A model generated the notes under the pieces. That model searched no databases, was not told where the DNA came from, and saw nothing but the letters and a program-made list of their open reading frames with translations. Positions 10,601 through 16,280 of a stretch of 64,000 nucleotides of DNA are shown here, piece by piece; positions within the stretch are counted from its first letter, which is position 1, and each line of letters begins with the position of its first letter. Where the stretch lies: the NCBI GenBank assembly GCA_002813895.1, contig CP024912.1, positions 1 through 64,000 of the forward strand, in the 5' to 3' direction. Source of the stretch: Cyanobacterium sp. HL-69 (GTDB lineage Bacteria; Cyanobacteriota; Cyanobacteriia; Cyanobacteriales; Cyanobacteriaceae). The position numbers were made by a program, and so were the translations under genes.

Positions 10601-11092
10601 GCTAAGTTTGATTTCCCCCGTCAAAAGTCGGGTAAACGGTTATGTATTGCGGACTTTTTCGCCTCGAAGGATTCAGGGGTAATTGATGTTTTCCCCATGC
10701 AGGCGGTAACGGTGGGTGAGATTGCCACGAAGTACGCCCAAAAACTGTTTGCCAAGGATGAATATACCAACTATCTCTATTACCATGGTATGGCGGTACA
10801 AACGGCAGAAGCCATGGCGGAATGGTGCCATGCAAGGATTCGTCGGGAGTTAGGTTTTGGGGATTTAGAGCCTGATAATATTCGGGAGATGTTTAAGCAA
10901 CGTTATCAGGGTTCACGGTATAGTTTTGGTTATCCTGCTTGTCCTAATATGTTAGATCAATATGTGCAGTTAGATTTATTGGATACTAAGCGTATTGGTA
11001 TGTATATGGATGAGTCTGAACAAATATACCCCGAACAGTCCACAAGTGCTATTATTTGTTACCATCCTGTGGCTAAATATTTTAGTGCTTAA
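7517..11092 (+). CDS. metH: cobalamin-dependent methionine synthase
   Basis: Transfers the methyl group of 5-methyltetrahydrofolate to homocysteine through methylcobalamin. The 1191 residues are full length. Domains in order: homocysteine-binding barrel (about 20-325) with zinc cysteines C236, C302 and C303 ([10 protein letters not shown]); folate-binding barrel (about 345-620); cobalamin cap (about 645-730); B12-binding domain with axial His745 in GDVHDIG; a charged Glu/Lys-rich linker (about 875-910); and the AdoMet-dependent reactivation domain (about 925-1185) with [10 protein letters not shown]. Both the first 34 codons and the last 60 codons exist as second copies outside the gene, each beyond a toxin-antitoxin module. 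Only this copy is complete. Confidence 0.97.
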   Translation: MKSLFLERLHSGTSQNGSKGDRPVLVLDGAMGTNLQVQNLTAEDFGGAEYEGCNEYLVHTKPEAVEIVHRQFLEAGADVIETDTFGGTPLVLAEYDLADQSYYLNKTATELAKKLAQEYSTPEKPRFVAGSIGPGTKLPTLGHIDYDSLRDAYVTQIHGLYDGGADLLLVETCQDVLQIKAVLNAIEEVFKEKGERLPLMVSVTMETMGTMLVGTEISAALAILEPYPIDILGLNCATGPDLMKPHIKYLSENSPFIVSCVPNAGLPENVGGQAHYKLSPIELKMHLMHFIEDLGVQVIGGCCGTRPDHIKALAEIASTLKAKERHYNYEPSAASIYGTQPYHQDNSFLIVGERLNASGSKKCRDMLNAEDWDGLVSLAKNQVKEGAHILDVNVDYVGRDGEKDMHELASRLVNNVTLPLMLDSTEWQKMEAGLKVAGGKCILNSTNYEDGEERFFKVLELAKQYGAGVVIGTIDEDGMARTADKKYEIAKRAYNDALKFGIPAHEIFFDTLALPISTGIEEDRENGKATIESIKRIHADFPECHFMLGVSNISFGLNAAARQVLNSVFLHEAMQVGMDGAIVSPNKILPLAKIDKEVLEICLDLIYDNRKFDGDICSYDPLGKLTTLFQGKTTKSNKKNVADLPIEERLKQHIIEGERIGLEDALNIALEKYPPLDIINVYLLDGMKVVGELFGSGQMQLPFVLQSAQTMKSAVAFLEPFMDKADTNSNGKGTFLIATVKGDVHDIGKNLVDIILSNNGYKVVNIGIKQPVENIIQAYRECNADCIAMSGLLVKSTAFMKDNLETFNQEGINVPVILGGAALTPKFVYEDCQNVYNGKVVYGKDAFADLHFMDKLMPAKNSKQWDNLEGFFGTFEEENNLFKGRNFDDSGEVQKEEKKEQEKEEVKVIDTRRSDAIDPNIERPTPPFWGTKIMYPDEFDFDDLFWYLDLQALFAGQWQFRKPQGQPREEYNEFLAEQVYPILQEWKAKIKLENLLHPTLIYGYFPCQSEGNTLYIYNPENPEAKEEIAKFDFPRQKSGKRLCIADFFASKDSGVIDVFPMQAVTVGEIATKYAQKLFAKDEYTNYLYYHGMAVQTAEAMAEWCHARIRRELGFGDLEPDNIREMFKQRYQGSRYSFGYPACPNMLDQYVQLDLLDTKRIGMYMDESEQIYPEQSTSAIICYHPVAKYFSA
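10912..11092 (+). repeat. direct repeat, inner copy (3' end of metH)
   Basis: The last 181 bases of intact metH, matched without indels by 11849-12029 with about 19 mismatches counted by eye (about 90% identity). The two copies flank an antitoxin/PIN toxin pair. Confidence 0.9.
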
Positions 11093-11102
11093 ATGAGGTT
11101 TT

Positions 11103-11119
11103 GGTGGGGATTACCCACC
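11103..11119 (+). terminator. GGTGGG/CCCACC hairpin after metH
   Basis: GGTGGG (11103-11108) pairs with CCCACC (11114-11119). No T-run follows. Similar GGTGGGC...GCCCACC hairpins lie just after the metH 3' fragment (12043-12061) and after leuA (34743-34761). Confidence 0.45.
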
Positions 11120-11180
11120 CTACAATGAATCATTGTATGATTAGTAAAATAAAAATTAATCATTAAATCAATAAAATATT

Positions 11181-11393
11181 ATGACTTATACAATCGATGC
11201 TATTTTTCATGGTAAAGTTTTTGAACCATCATCACAAGTTAATTTAAAACCAAATACGAAGGTTAAAATCACCATAGAAGAAAATCAAGAAAATGGAGAG
11301 TTCAATCGAGCTTACACTTTTTTAAAAACAGCTAGAAATCTTAACATAGATGCTCCAGCTGACTTTTCGGAAAACATTGATAGTTATTTATAA
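11181..11393 (+). CDS. antitoxin of a PIN-toxin (VapBC-type) module, DUF104-like
   Basis: 70-residue protein starting MTYTIDAIFHGKVFEPSS, a beta-rich N terminus like the AF2212/DUF104-type antitoxins that accompany PIN-domain toxins in cyanobacteria. A helical, acidic C terminus (about 45-70) would wrap the toxin. The stop codon lies 10 nt before the toxin ATG, so the two were a transcriptional pair. The partner toxin is broken, so the antitoxin may now be an orphan. It sits between the two copies of the metH 3' end. Confidence 0.65.
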   Translation: MTYTIDAIFHGKVFEPSSQVNLKPNTKVKITIEENQENGEFNRAYTFLKTARNLNIDAPADFSENIDSYL

Positions 11394-11403
11394 GGCGAAA
11401 TAG

Positions 11404-11838
11404 ATGATAATAAATAGTAAAGTTTTCTTAGATACCTCCTATGTTATTGCCTTAATTTCTACTCAAGATAACTATTATTAAAACGCCTAAATAATTGCTG
11501 AAATTTTAGAAGAAAAATCTATTACTTTAATTACCACTCAAGCAATTTTATTAGAAATTGGTAACGCACTATCTAAGTTAAAATATCGTCAAGTGGCTAT
11601 TTCTTTATTAAAATCGTTAGAAATTGATCCGAAAGTAGAAATTATTAACTTATCCGATGAACTCTATCAACAAGCATTTAAACTTTATTGTCAGCGTCAA
11701 GATAAAAAATGGGGATTAGTTGATTGTATTTCATTTATTGTCATGAAAAGATATGAAATTACTGAGGCTTTAACAACGGATATTCATTTTCAACAAGCTG
11801 GTTTTCGGGCTTTATTAAAAGAATTAGCTAAAAATTAA
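11404..11838 (+). pseudogene. PIN-domain toxin (VapC-type), two in-frame stops
   Basis: From ATG 11404 the frame reads MIINSKVFLDTSYVIALIS, the PIN N terminus with its first catalytic Asp. TAA codons interrupt it at 11479-11481 and 11488-11490. The same frame continues without shift to 11838 with ITTQAILLEIGNALSK (conserved Glu) and WGLVDCISFIVMK and LTTDIHF (later acidic residues). Only the part from GTG 11593 appears as an open frame, and that alone lacks the first catalytic Asp. The intact remainder suggests recent inactivation. Functional toxin is unlikely unless the stops are read through or are sequencing errors. Confidence 0.8.
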
Positions 11839-11848
11839 AATATGATAA

Positions 11849-12029
11849 TTCACGGTATAGTTTTGGTTATCCTGCTTGTCCTAATATGTTAGATCAATAT
11901 GTGCACTTGGATTTATTGGATACTAAACGCAGTGATATGTATAGGTCTTCATCAGAGCAAATATACCCTGAACAGTCCACCAGTGCTATTATTTGTTATC
12001 ATCCTGTGGCGAAGTATTTTAGTGCTTAA
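11849..12029 (+). pseudogene. duplicated 3' fragment of metH
   Basis: Same length as and collinear with the final 181 bases of metH, and still in the metH frame to its own stop ([17 protein letters not shown] ... [10 protein letters not shown]). Substitutions are concentrated around the codons after LLDTKR. No start codon or upstream part of the gene is attached, so it is a stump and not a gene. It begins 10 nt after the stop of the broken PIN toxin. Confidence 0.9.
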
Positions 12030-12042
12030 TTTCTTAAAAAAT

Positions 12043-12061
12043 GGTGGGCTTTTTGCTCACC
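12043..12061 (+). terminator. GGTGGGC hairpin after metH 3' fragment
   Basis: GGTGGGC (12043-12049) pairs with GCTCACC (12055-12061, one wobble). It occupies the same place relative to the metH stop as the hairpin at 11103-11119, so the downstream flank may also have been part of the duplicated unit, although little other similarity remains. Confidence 0.4.
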
Positions 12062-12086
12062 CTAAAAATTACAATCCAAGATAGAG

Positions 12087-12728
12087 ATGGAAAGATCAAA
12101 AATGTTAAATAAACACTGGGATTCTATTTTTGCTGACAAAAAAGATCATCAATTAGGTTGGTACGAAAAGGATATAAATCAAACTCTAAAATTTATTGAC
12201 ACAACCATTAATTTTTCAGTCTCTAATCACACTGTTTTTTTACCAGGTGTTGGAACTTCTCTTTTAGTGGATGAACTAATTATGCGAGGAGCAAATTTAA
12301 TTTTAAATGATATTAGTGAAGAAGCCTTAAATAAATTAAAAATTAGAATTAATAAAATTAGTAATGACAAAAATAAAATTCATTGGTTACATCATAATAT
12401 TGCTCAACGACTACCAATAAATATTCCTTTATGTGACGTATGGATAGATAGAGCCGTACTTCATTTTTTGCTCACAGAAGATGATATTAACGGTTATTTT
12501 CAAAATTTACATTCTTTCGTTAAGTCAAAAGGCTATGTATTACTGGCGGAGTTTTCTGTTTATGGGGCGAGTAAATGTGCAGGTTTAGAATTACATCGTT
12601 ATTCTTTAGAGGAAATGACTGAAAGAATGGGAATTGATTTTAAATTGTTAAATTATGAAAATTACACATTTATTAACCCTTCGGGTAATTCACGCCCTTA
12701 TATATATACTTTATTTCAAAGACAGTAA
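12087..12728 (+). CDS. class I SAM-dependent methyltransferase (thiopurine methyltransferase-like)
   Basis: 213-residue Rossmann-fold methyltransferase. VFLPGVGTS (about 50-58) is the glycine-rich SAM loop (motif I), and LILNDISEEAL is the acidic second strand. DVWIDRAVLHFL resembles the motif of the TPMT/TehB-like group, which methylates small thiols, selenium or tellurium compounds. LLAEFSVYGASKCAGLELHRYS matches the same group's C-terminal region. Two possible ATGs exist (12087 and 12102). The second gives MLNKHWDSIF, the usual family start, but the first is kept because spacing does not decide. Substrate unknown. It lies in the AT-rich accessory run after metH. Confidence 0.75.
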   Translation: MERSKMLNKHWDSIFADKKDHQLGWYEKDINQTLKFIDTTINFSVSNHTVFLPGVGTSLLVDELIMRGANLILNDISEEALNKLKIRINKISNDKNKIHWLHHNIAQRLPINIPLCDVWIDRAVLHFLLTEDDINGYFQNLHSFVKSKGYVLLAEFSVYGASKCAGLELHRYSLEEMTERMGIDFKLLNYENYTFINPSGNSRPYIYTLFQRQ

Positions 12729-12799
12729 TTTTTAACATTCTAAATTTATATTTTTTCAGATAAAGATTAACCCTTGAAGCTGAGTTTTGGCTATTTGAT

Positions 12800-13264
12800 A
12801 TGAAGACAAATCAAGAAAAGCAATTAATTTGTGACTGGGAAGAGTTCTGGGGTTATTGTGAGACAGTAACTCAAGGTATTATTAATAATAATAAATCTTA
12901 TACTCAGGCGATCGCCATTATACGAGGAGGATATTATTTAGGAGATTATATTTCTCGCCGTCTCAATATACCTTTAGGAGTCATTGCCACCAAAAGTTAT
13001 TCTGACGTTAACCATAAACAACAAAAATTGACCATCGGAGAATTTTCTTGGGTAGAAAAGCCCTGTGGTAAAATCTTATTAGTTGATGACTTGGTAGATA
13101 GTGGTGTCACCCTAAAAGCCATCAAAGAAAAACTAATTCAAGAATATAAAGTGGAAGTAGATACAGCTGTGATTTGGAAAAAATCCCATGGTCAATTTGA
13201 ACCAAACTACTATCATAGTATTACTTCCTCAGACTCTTGGATTGTTCAACCCTTTGAAAAGTAA
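12800..13264 (+). CDS. phosphoribosyltransferase-domain protein
   Basis: 154-residue type I phosphoribosyltransferase. The PRPP-binding signature ILLVDDLVDSGVTLK lies at about 92-106 with paired acidic residues D96 and D97. The pyrophosphate loop is IRGGYYLGD (about 41-49). Short length and sequence resemble hypoxanthine/xanthine-guanine phosphoribosyltransferase-like proteins that salvage purine bases, but the base-recognising hood is not diagnostic. It is followed after 80 nt by a HAD-family gene on the same strand, so the two may be co-transcribed. Confidence 0.75.
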   Translation: MKTNQEKQLICDWEEFWGYCETVTQGIINNNKSYTQAIAIIRGGYYLGDYISRRLNIPLGVIATKSYSDVNHKQQKLTIGEFSWVEKPCGKILLVDDLVDSGVTLKAIKEKLIQEYKVEVDTAVIWKKSHGQFEPNYYHSITSSDSWIVQPFEK

Positions 13265-13344
13265 TAATAAATTTAAATCTCTATTAAAAATAACATTTTT
13301 TATTTTAATTACTACTCTTGAATTTCAATTACAAATTAATATAA

Positions 13345-14046
13345 ATGACTTTGAAGGCAATTTTGTTTGATTTTAGTGGCGTTATCATTAATGATGAAAA
13401 TATTCATCGTCAATTGATTAATGATTTATTAATAGGTGAAAATTTGAGACCTTCAGGGGAAGATTATTATAATTTATGTTTTGGTAGGTGCGATCGTTTT
13501 TGCCTAAAAGATATACTAGAAAAAAAAGGTCGTGTGGTTACTAATGATTACTTAGATCGATTATCTATCAAAAAATCTCAAGATTATCGCTTGATGATTA
13601 AGGGTATGGACAACCTCCCGATTTATGAAACTGTCATTGGCTTTATTCGTCAGATGCCCGAAAAATGCTTACACCTTGCCCTCGTCACAGGGGCTTCTAA
13701 GGATGAGGTAGAGTTTATATTGGATAGAGCAAAAATAGCAGAATATTTTGATGTTATTGTTACGGGGGAAGATGTCAAAGCCCGTCAACCTCAGCCCGAT
13801 GCTTATCTTTTAGCGATGGATAAGTTAAACGAAAAATATCCTGATTTACAATTAAAACCTAATAACTGCTTGGTAATAGAAGACACTCCCGCAGGAATTG
13901 AAGGAGCAAAAAAGGCTCAAATGCAGGTGGTTGGTATTACCCATACTTATCCTTTCCATATGCTTCACCGTAAGGCTGACTGGTGCGTTGATTATTTAGC
14001 AGAGTTAGACTTAGATTTAGTTAGTGAGGTATTAGCACGAGATTGA
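13345..14046 (+). CDS. HAD-superfamily hydrolase (CbbY/beta-PGM-like) with altered motif I
   Basis: 233-residue HAD protein with a helical cap after motif I. Motif I reads FDFSGVI: the nucleophile D9 is present, but the second Asp of the usual DxD is Ser (S11). Motif II is LVTGAS, motif III lies before RQPQPDAY, and motif IV is VIEDTPAGIEGA. Sugar-phosphate phosphatases and mutases of this group need the second Asp as acid/base. HAD members without it include dehalogenases (DxY) and phosphonatase (DxA), so ordinary phosphatase activity is uncertain. It ends 33 nt before tRNA-Ala. Confidence 0.8.
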   Translation: MTLKAILFDFSGVIINDENIHRQLINDLLIGENLRPSGEDYYNLCFGRCDRFCLKDILEKKGRVVTNDYLDRLSIKKSQDYRLMIKGMDNLPIYETVIGFIRQMPEKCLHLALVTGASKDEVEFILDRAKIAEYFDVIVTGEDVKARQPQPDAYLLAMDKLNEKYPDLQLKPNNCLVIEDTPAGIEGAKKAQMQVVGITHTYPFHMLHRKADWCVDYLAELDLDLVSEVLARD

Positions 14047-14079
14047 TTTTTGATCTATACTTGTATATGGTTTCGATCT

Positions 14080-14152
14080 GGGGCATTAGCTCATTTGGTA
14101 GAGTGCTGCGATCGCACCGCAGAGGTGAGGGGTTCGATTCCCCTATGCTCCA
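14080..14152 (+). tRNA. tRNA-Ala (anticodon CGC)
   Basis: Canonical 73-nt cloverleaf: acceptor GGGGCAT/ATGCTCC with discriminator A; D arm GCTC/GAGT; anticodon arm CTGCG-ATCGCAC-CGCAG giving anticodon CGC (reads GCG); T arm AGGGG-TTCGATT-CCCCT. CCA is not encoded. The HIP1 octamer GCGATCGC (14108-14115) spans the anticodon stem and loop. A second tRNA-Ala, anticodon TGC, lies in the rRNA operon. Confidence 0.95.
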
Positions 14153-14164
14153 TAAAACAGAAAA

Positions 14165-14194
14165 AAACCCGATGGATGGTCGGGTTCAGTTTTT
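14165..14194 (+). terminator. rho-independent terminator after tRNA-Ala
   Basis: AACCCGA (14165-14171) pairs with TCGGGTT (14179-14185), followed three bases later by six T (14189-14194). Confidence 0.85.
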
Positions 14195-14238
14195 TAATCA
14201 TCATGAATCAATAAGGATTTACTTAATTTAAGTGAGCA

Positions 14239-14619
14239 TTAAATATGCTTAATATCACAAGTAAGAGGGCAGGAAGCATATAAGGGTAGTATTTGCTGAT
14301 TGACTTCATGGTCATGGAGCCAACCAAGCCATTTTACATCACGGGGATCAATTCCTTTTATAGTCAATAGCAAGGAACTAAGAAGAATTGTTACTGCCAT
14401 AGATCCTAAAATGCTACCTGTCACTACCAAGATAGCACTGGCTGGTAAAATTGATTGTAATATGATCGCTCCTAAAATTCCCACGGTCATTAAAATGACT
14501 ACCACAGGAAATCCTACTACCAAAAAACATACTGTAAGGGTAAATGTCCAAAGTAGGAAATTTTTGGCGATCGCTACAAAATAATTATTCTGCCAACCGT
14601 CTCGTTGAGATATTTGCAT
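14239..14619 (-). CDS. small membrane protein, function unknown
   Basis: 126 residues, not recognised. Residues about 17-48 and 50-88 are strongly hydrophobic and should form three or so membrane helices. The N terminus (MQISQRDGWQNNYFVAIAKN) is polar, and the C terminus (GIDPRDVKWLGWLHDHEV onward) is soluble with two cysteines (CPLTCDIKHI). A run of inner-membrane helices flanked by short tails fits a stress or envelope protein, but no family is assignable. A candidate RpaB/HLR1-type site lies upstream (14862-14879). It converges with the tRNA-Ala terminator. Confidence 0.65.
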   Translation of the reverse strand: MQISQRDGWQNNYFVAIAKNFLLWTFTLTVCFLVVGFPVVVILMTVGILGAIILQSILPASAILVVTGSILGSMAVTILLSSLLLTIKGIDPRDVKWLGWLHDHEVNQQILPLYASCPLTCDIKHI

Positions 14620-14861
14620 TATATGATACTCCTTCTATTTATTAAAGACAACAAAGATTTTTTCTAACTTTACTTCTCCGATGGAAAAGTCGGAAACTTT
14701 TAAAGTTTTTCTCTATATTGTCAGTATAGGATAACTAAAATGGAAATGAAGGTTTTTGCAATATTTTGTTACATCTTTCTCTAAAAACTGTGGTATGAAA
14801 ATCGATAATTCCTTGATCCCCATTAATTTCTGGAACTTTTTTAAGTTTGAGAAGTTTAATT

Positions 14862-14879
14862 GTTACATTTCTTTACTTT
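14862..14879 (+). promoter_or_regulatory. HLR1-like (RpaB) candidate site
   Basis: GTTACATT, two bases, then TTTACTTT: two imperfect direct repeats in the (G/T)TTACA(T/A)(T/A) pattern with the 2-nt spacer of HLR1 boxes bound by the high-light regulator RpaB. It is about 240 bp upstream of the membrane protein start, which is rather far. One mismatch is in the second repeat. Confidence 0.3.
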
Positions 14880-14958
14880 GTAACTAATTTCTCTCAGGAT
14901 TGGTCTGAAAAGTCATCCCTTTCGCCTTTATATGAACTTTACATATAAAAGTAAACAC

Positions 14959-14983
14959 AAAAAAACTCCGTGGAATTACGGAG
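14959..14983 (-). terminator. terminator of the PEP-CTERM gene
   Basis: CTCCGT (14966-14971) and ACGGAG (14978-14983) form the stem. Read on the minus strand it is followed by seven T (A7 at 14959-14965). Confidence 0.8.
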
Positions 14984-15035
14984 AGAATAATTTAAAAACC
15001 ATTGATGAATAACAAAAAAGCCGTTGAGCCAATAT

Positions 15036-15767
15036 TTAGCTTTTAGAGAGCTTATTTTTCTTTATCAATAAACCAACAGACATAAATCCTAAGCCTAACA
15101 TCATACTTGGTTCAGGAATTTCTTTTTGCTGAACAAAAACAGAAACATTGGATAAACCTTGAGCGTCTCCTTTCTTGTTGGTACTTACTCCTGATGTTAC
15201 CCATTTTATTGTGCCAGGGTTAACCACATCACCCCAAATGGGAGCATCCCATTTATATAAGCTGATGGCTGTTGAGGATTTAAAACTAACTACAACATTA
15301 AAGTTTCGGGTAAAAGTTAAATCATCGAATGGAAGACCCTCTTTTTCGTAATCTTTTTGAATAAAAGTATTAATTTTATCAATGTCAAATGATATACTTC
15401 CCGTTGTTCTATTATTATCATCAGTTGAAACACTGAAACGAGAATCAACCTGATCGTCTTCTCCTAAGTTTTGTTTTCCGAGAGAAATCCAACCTCCTGA
15501 ACCAAAAATTTTGTCCCCATTTAATAAATTAGTTGCCAGAAGTTCTGGAGAATTACCACTATCTTTTTTTTCTGAAGGTTTAGGTTTAGTATCATAGGCT
15601 CCTCTACAATCACTATAAGCAGGTTGAAAAACTTCCGCTGCGGCACTACAATCGAGACCTGTTGGTGATAAGCTGGCGGCTTGAACATTAGACCGATTCG
15701 CAAGGGACAGGCTCAGCCCCAAAGTTAGTAAACTCGCTCCAAGTATTTGTTTATATCCTGTTTTCAT
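15036..15767 (-). CDS. PEP-CTERM sorting-domain secreted protein
   Basis: 243 residues. A signal peptide with basic start and hydrophobic core occupies about 1-31 (cleavage near VQA/AS). The C terminus reads PEPSMMLGLGFMSVGLLIKK: a PEP motif, a membrane helix and a basic tail, the signal processed by exosortase in bacteria that make extracellular matrix. The middle has no recognised enzyme domain and looks like a beta-rich surface or matrix protein. No exosortase gene is in the window. It is a single-gene unit with its own terminator and a perfect palindrome 67 bp upstream of the start. Confidence 0.85.
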   Translation of the reverse strand: MKTGYKQILGASLLTLGLSLSLANRSNVQAASLSPTGLDCSAAAEVFQPAYSDCRGAYDTKPKPSEKKDSGNSPELLATNLLNGDKIFGSGGWISLGKQNLGEDDQVDSRFSVSTDDNNRTTGSISFDIDKINTFIQKDYEKEGLPFDDLTFTRNFNVVVSFKSSTAISLYKWDAPIWGDVVNPGTIKWVTSGVSTNKKGDAQGLSNVSVFVQQKEIPEPSMMLGLGFMSVGLLIKKNKLSKS

Positions 15768-15833
15768 TATCTTTAGTTTTGTTATTTATCAATGTCTTTG
15801 TTTACTAATTATTTTTTTATTTATTCCCTATGA

Positions 15834-15853
15834 CTTACTTAAGTATAAGTAAG
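15834..15853. promoter_or_regulatory. perfect palindrome upstream of PEP-CTERM gene
   Basis: CTTACTTA (15834-15841), four bases, TAAGTAAG (15846-15853), centred about 76 bp upstream of the start codon. Operator-like. Related TACTTAAGTA-type palindromes lie upstream of the PPC-domain gene and the other PEP-CTERM gene. Confidence 0.4.
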
Positions 15854-16132
15854 TATAAGGTTAACATTATTTTCTAAAAAAGATCAATATTTTTAAAATA
15901 AGATTTTGTAAAGTTGATTAGAAGCTTTTAGCTTTATTTTTATGGACAAAATTATTTTGAGTAAATAATAGCTATATGTAACGAATAAAGATATTTGTGT
16001 GCTGCTTGAACCTATAGTCAATGACACTAAACATTTTTCAAAATACTACTTTTTTTGACGAATAGACTATCAAATAGTTAAATAGTCTGTATTTTTTGTT
16101 AAAAGTATTTAACAATAATTCTTGATAGATTC

Positions 16133-16153
16133 AACATACGTACGTAATATGTT
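16133..16153. promoter_or_regulatory. dyad upstream of gyrA/parC
   Basis: AACATA (16133-16138) and TATGTT (16148-16153) flank a self-complementary ACGTACGT core. It lies about 130 bp upstream of the start. It may be an operator; no known regulator consensus is recognised. Confidence 0.35.
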
Positions 16154-16280
16154 AAGACAAAAATCTGCGCTAGGTTCATAGTAAATTTTCAGAAAAAAAT
16201 GTGTAACTTGCCATTTGTTTGCTAATGTCTAAAAAATAGTCATATTACACTCATAGCGTACTAACTGAGCAAAAATACTC

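Larger units (their letters stand above)
14620..15035. other. intergenic region, 416 bp
   Basis: AT-rich, with no convincing gene. It contains the probable promoter region of the 126-residue membrane protein, one HLR1-like site and the terminator of the PEP-CTERM gene. Confidence 0.6.
15768..16280. other. divergent intergenic region, 513 bp
   Basis: AT-rich control region between the PEP-CTERM gene (minus) and gyrA (plus). Holds a palindrome at 15834-15853, a hairpin AGACTAT...ATAGTCT (16074-16088) followed by a T-run, and a dyad at 16133-16153. No reading frame looks genuine. Confidence 0.6.

Noticed and set aside
11593-11838. An independent 81-residue gene starting at GTG
   Set aside because: It is the downstream part of the PIN toxin in the same frame after two stop codons, and lacks the first catalytic Asp.
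11899-12084. Open frame of 61 codons over the metH 3' stump
   Set aside because: It is a different frame across DNA that matches metH in another frame; its sequence has no coding features.
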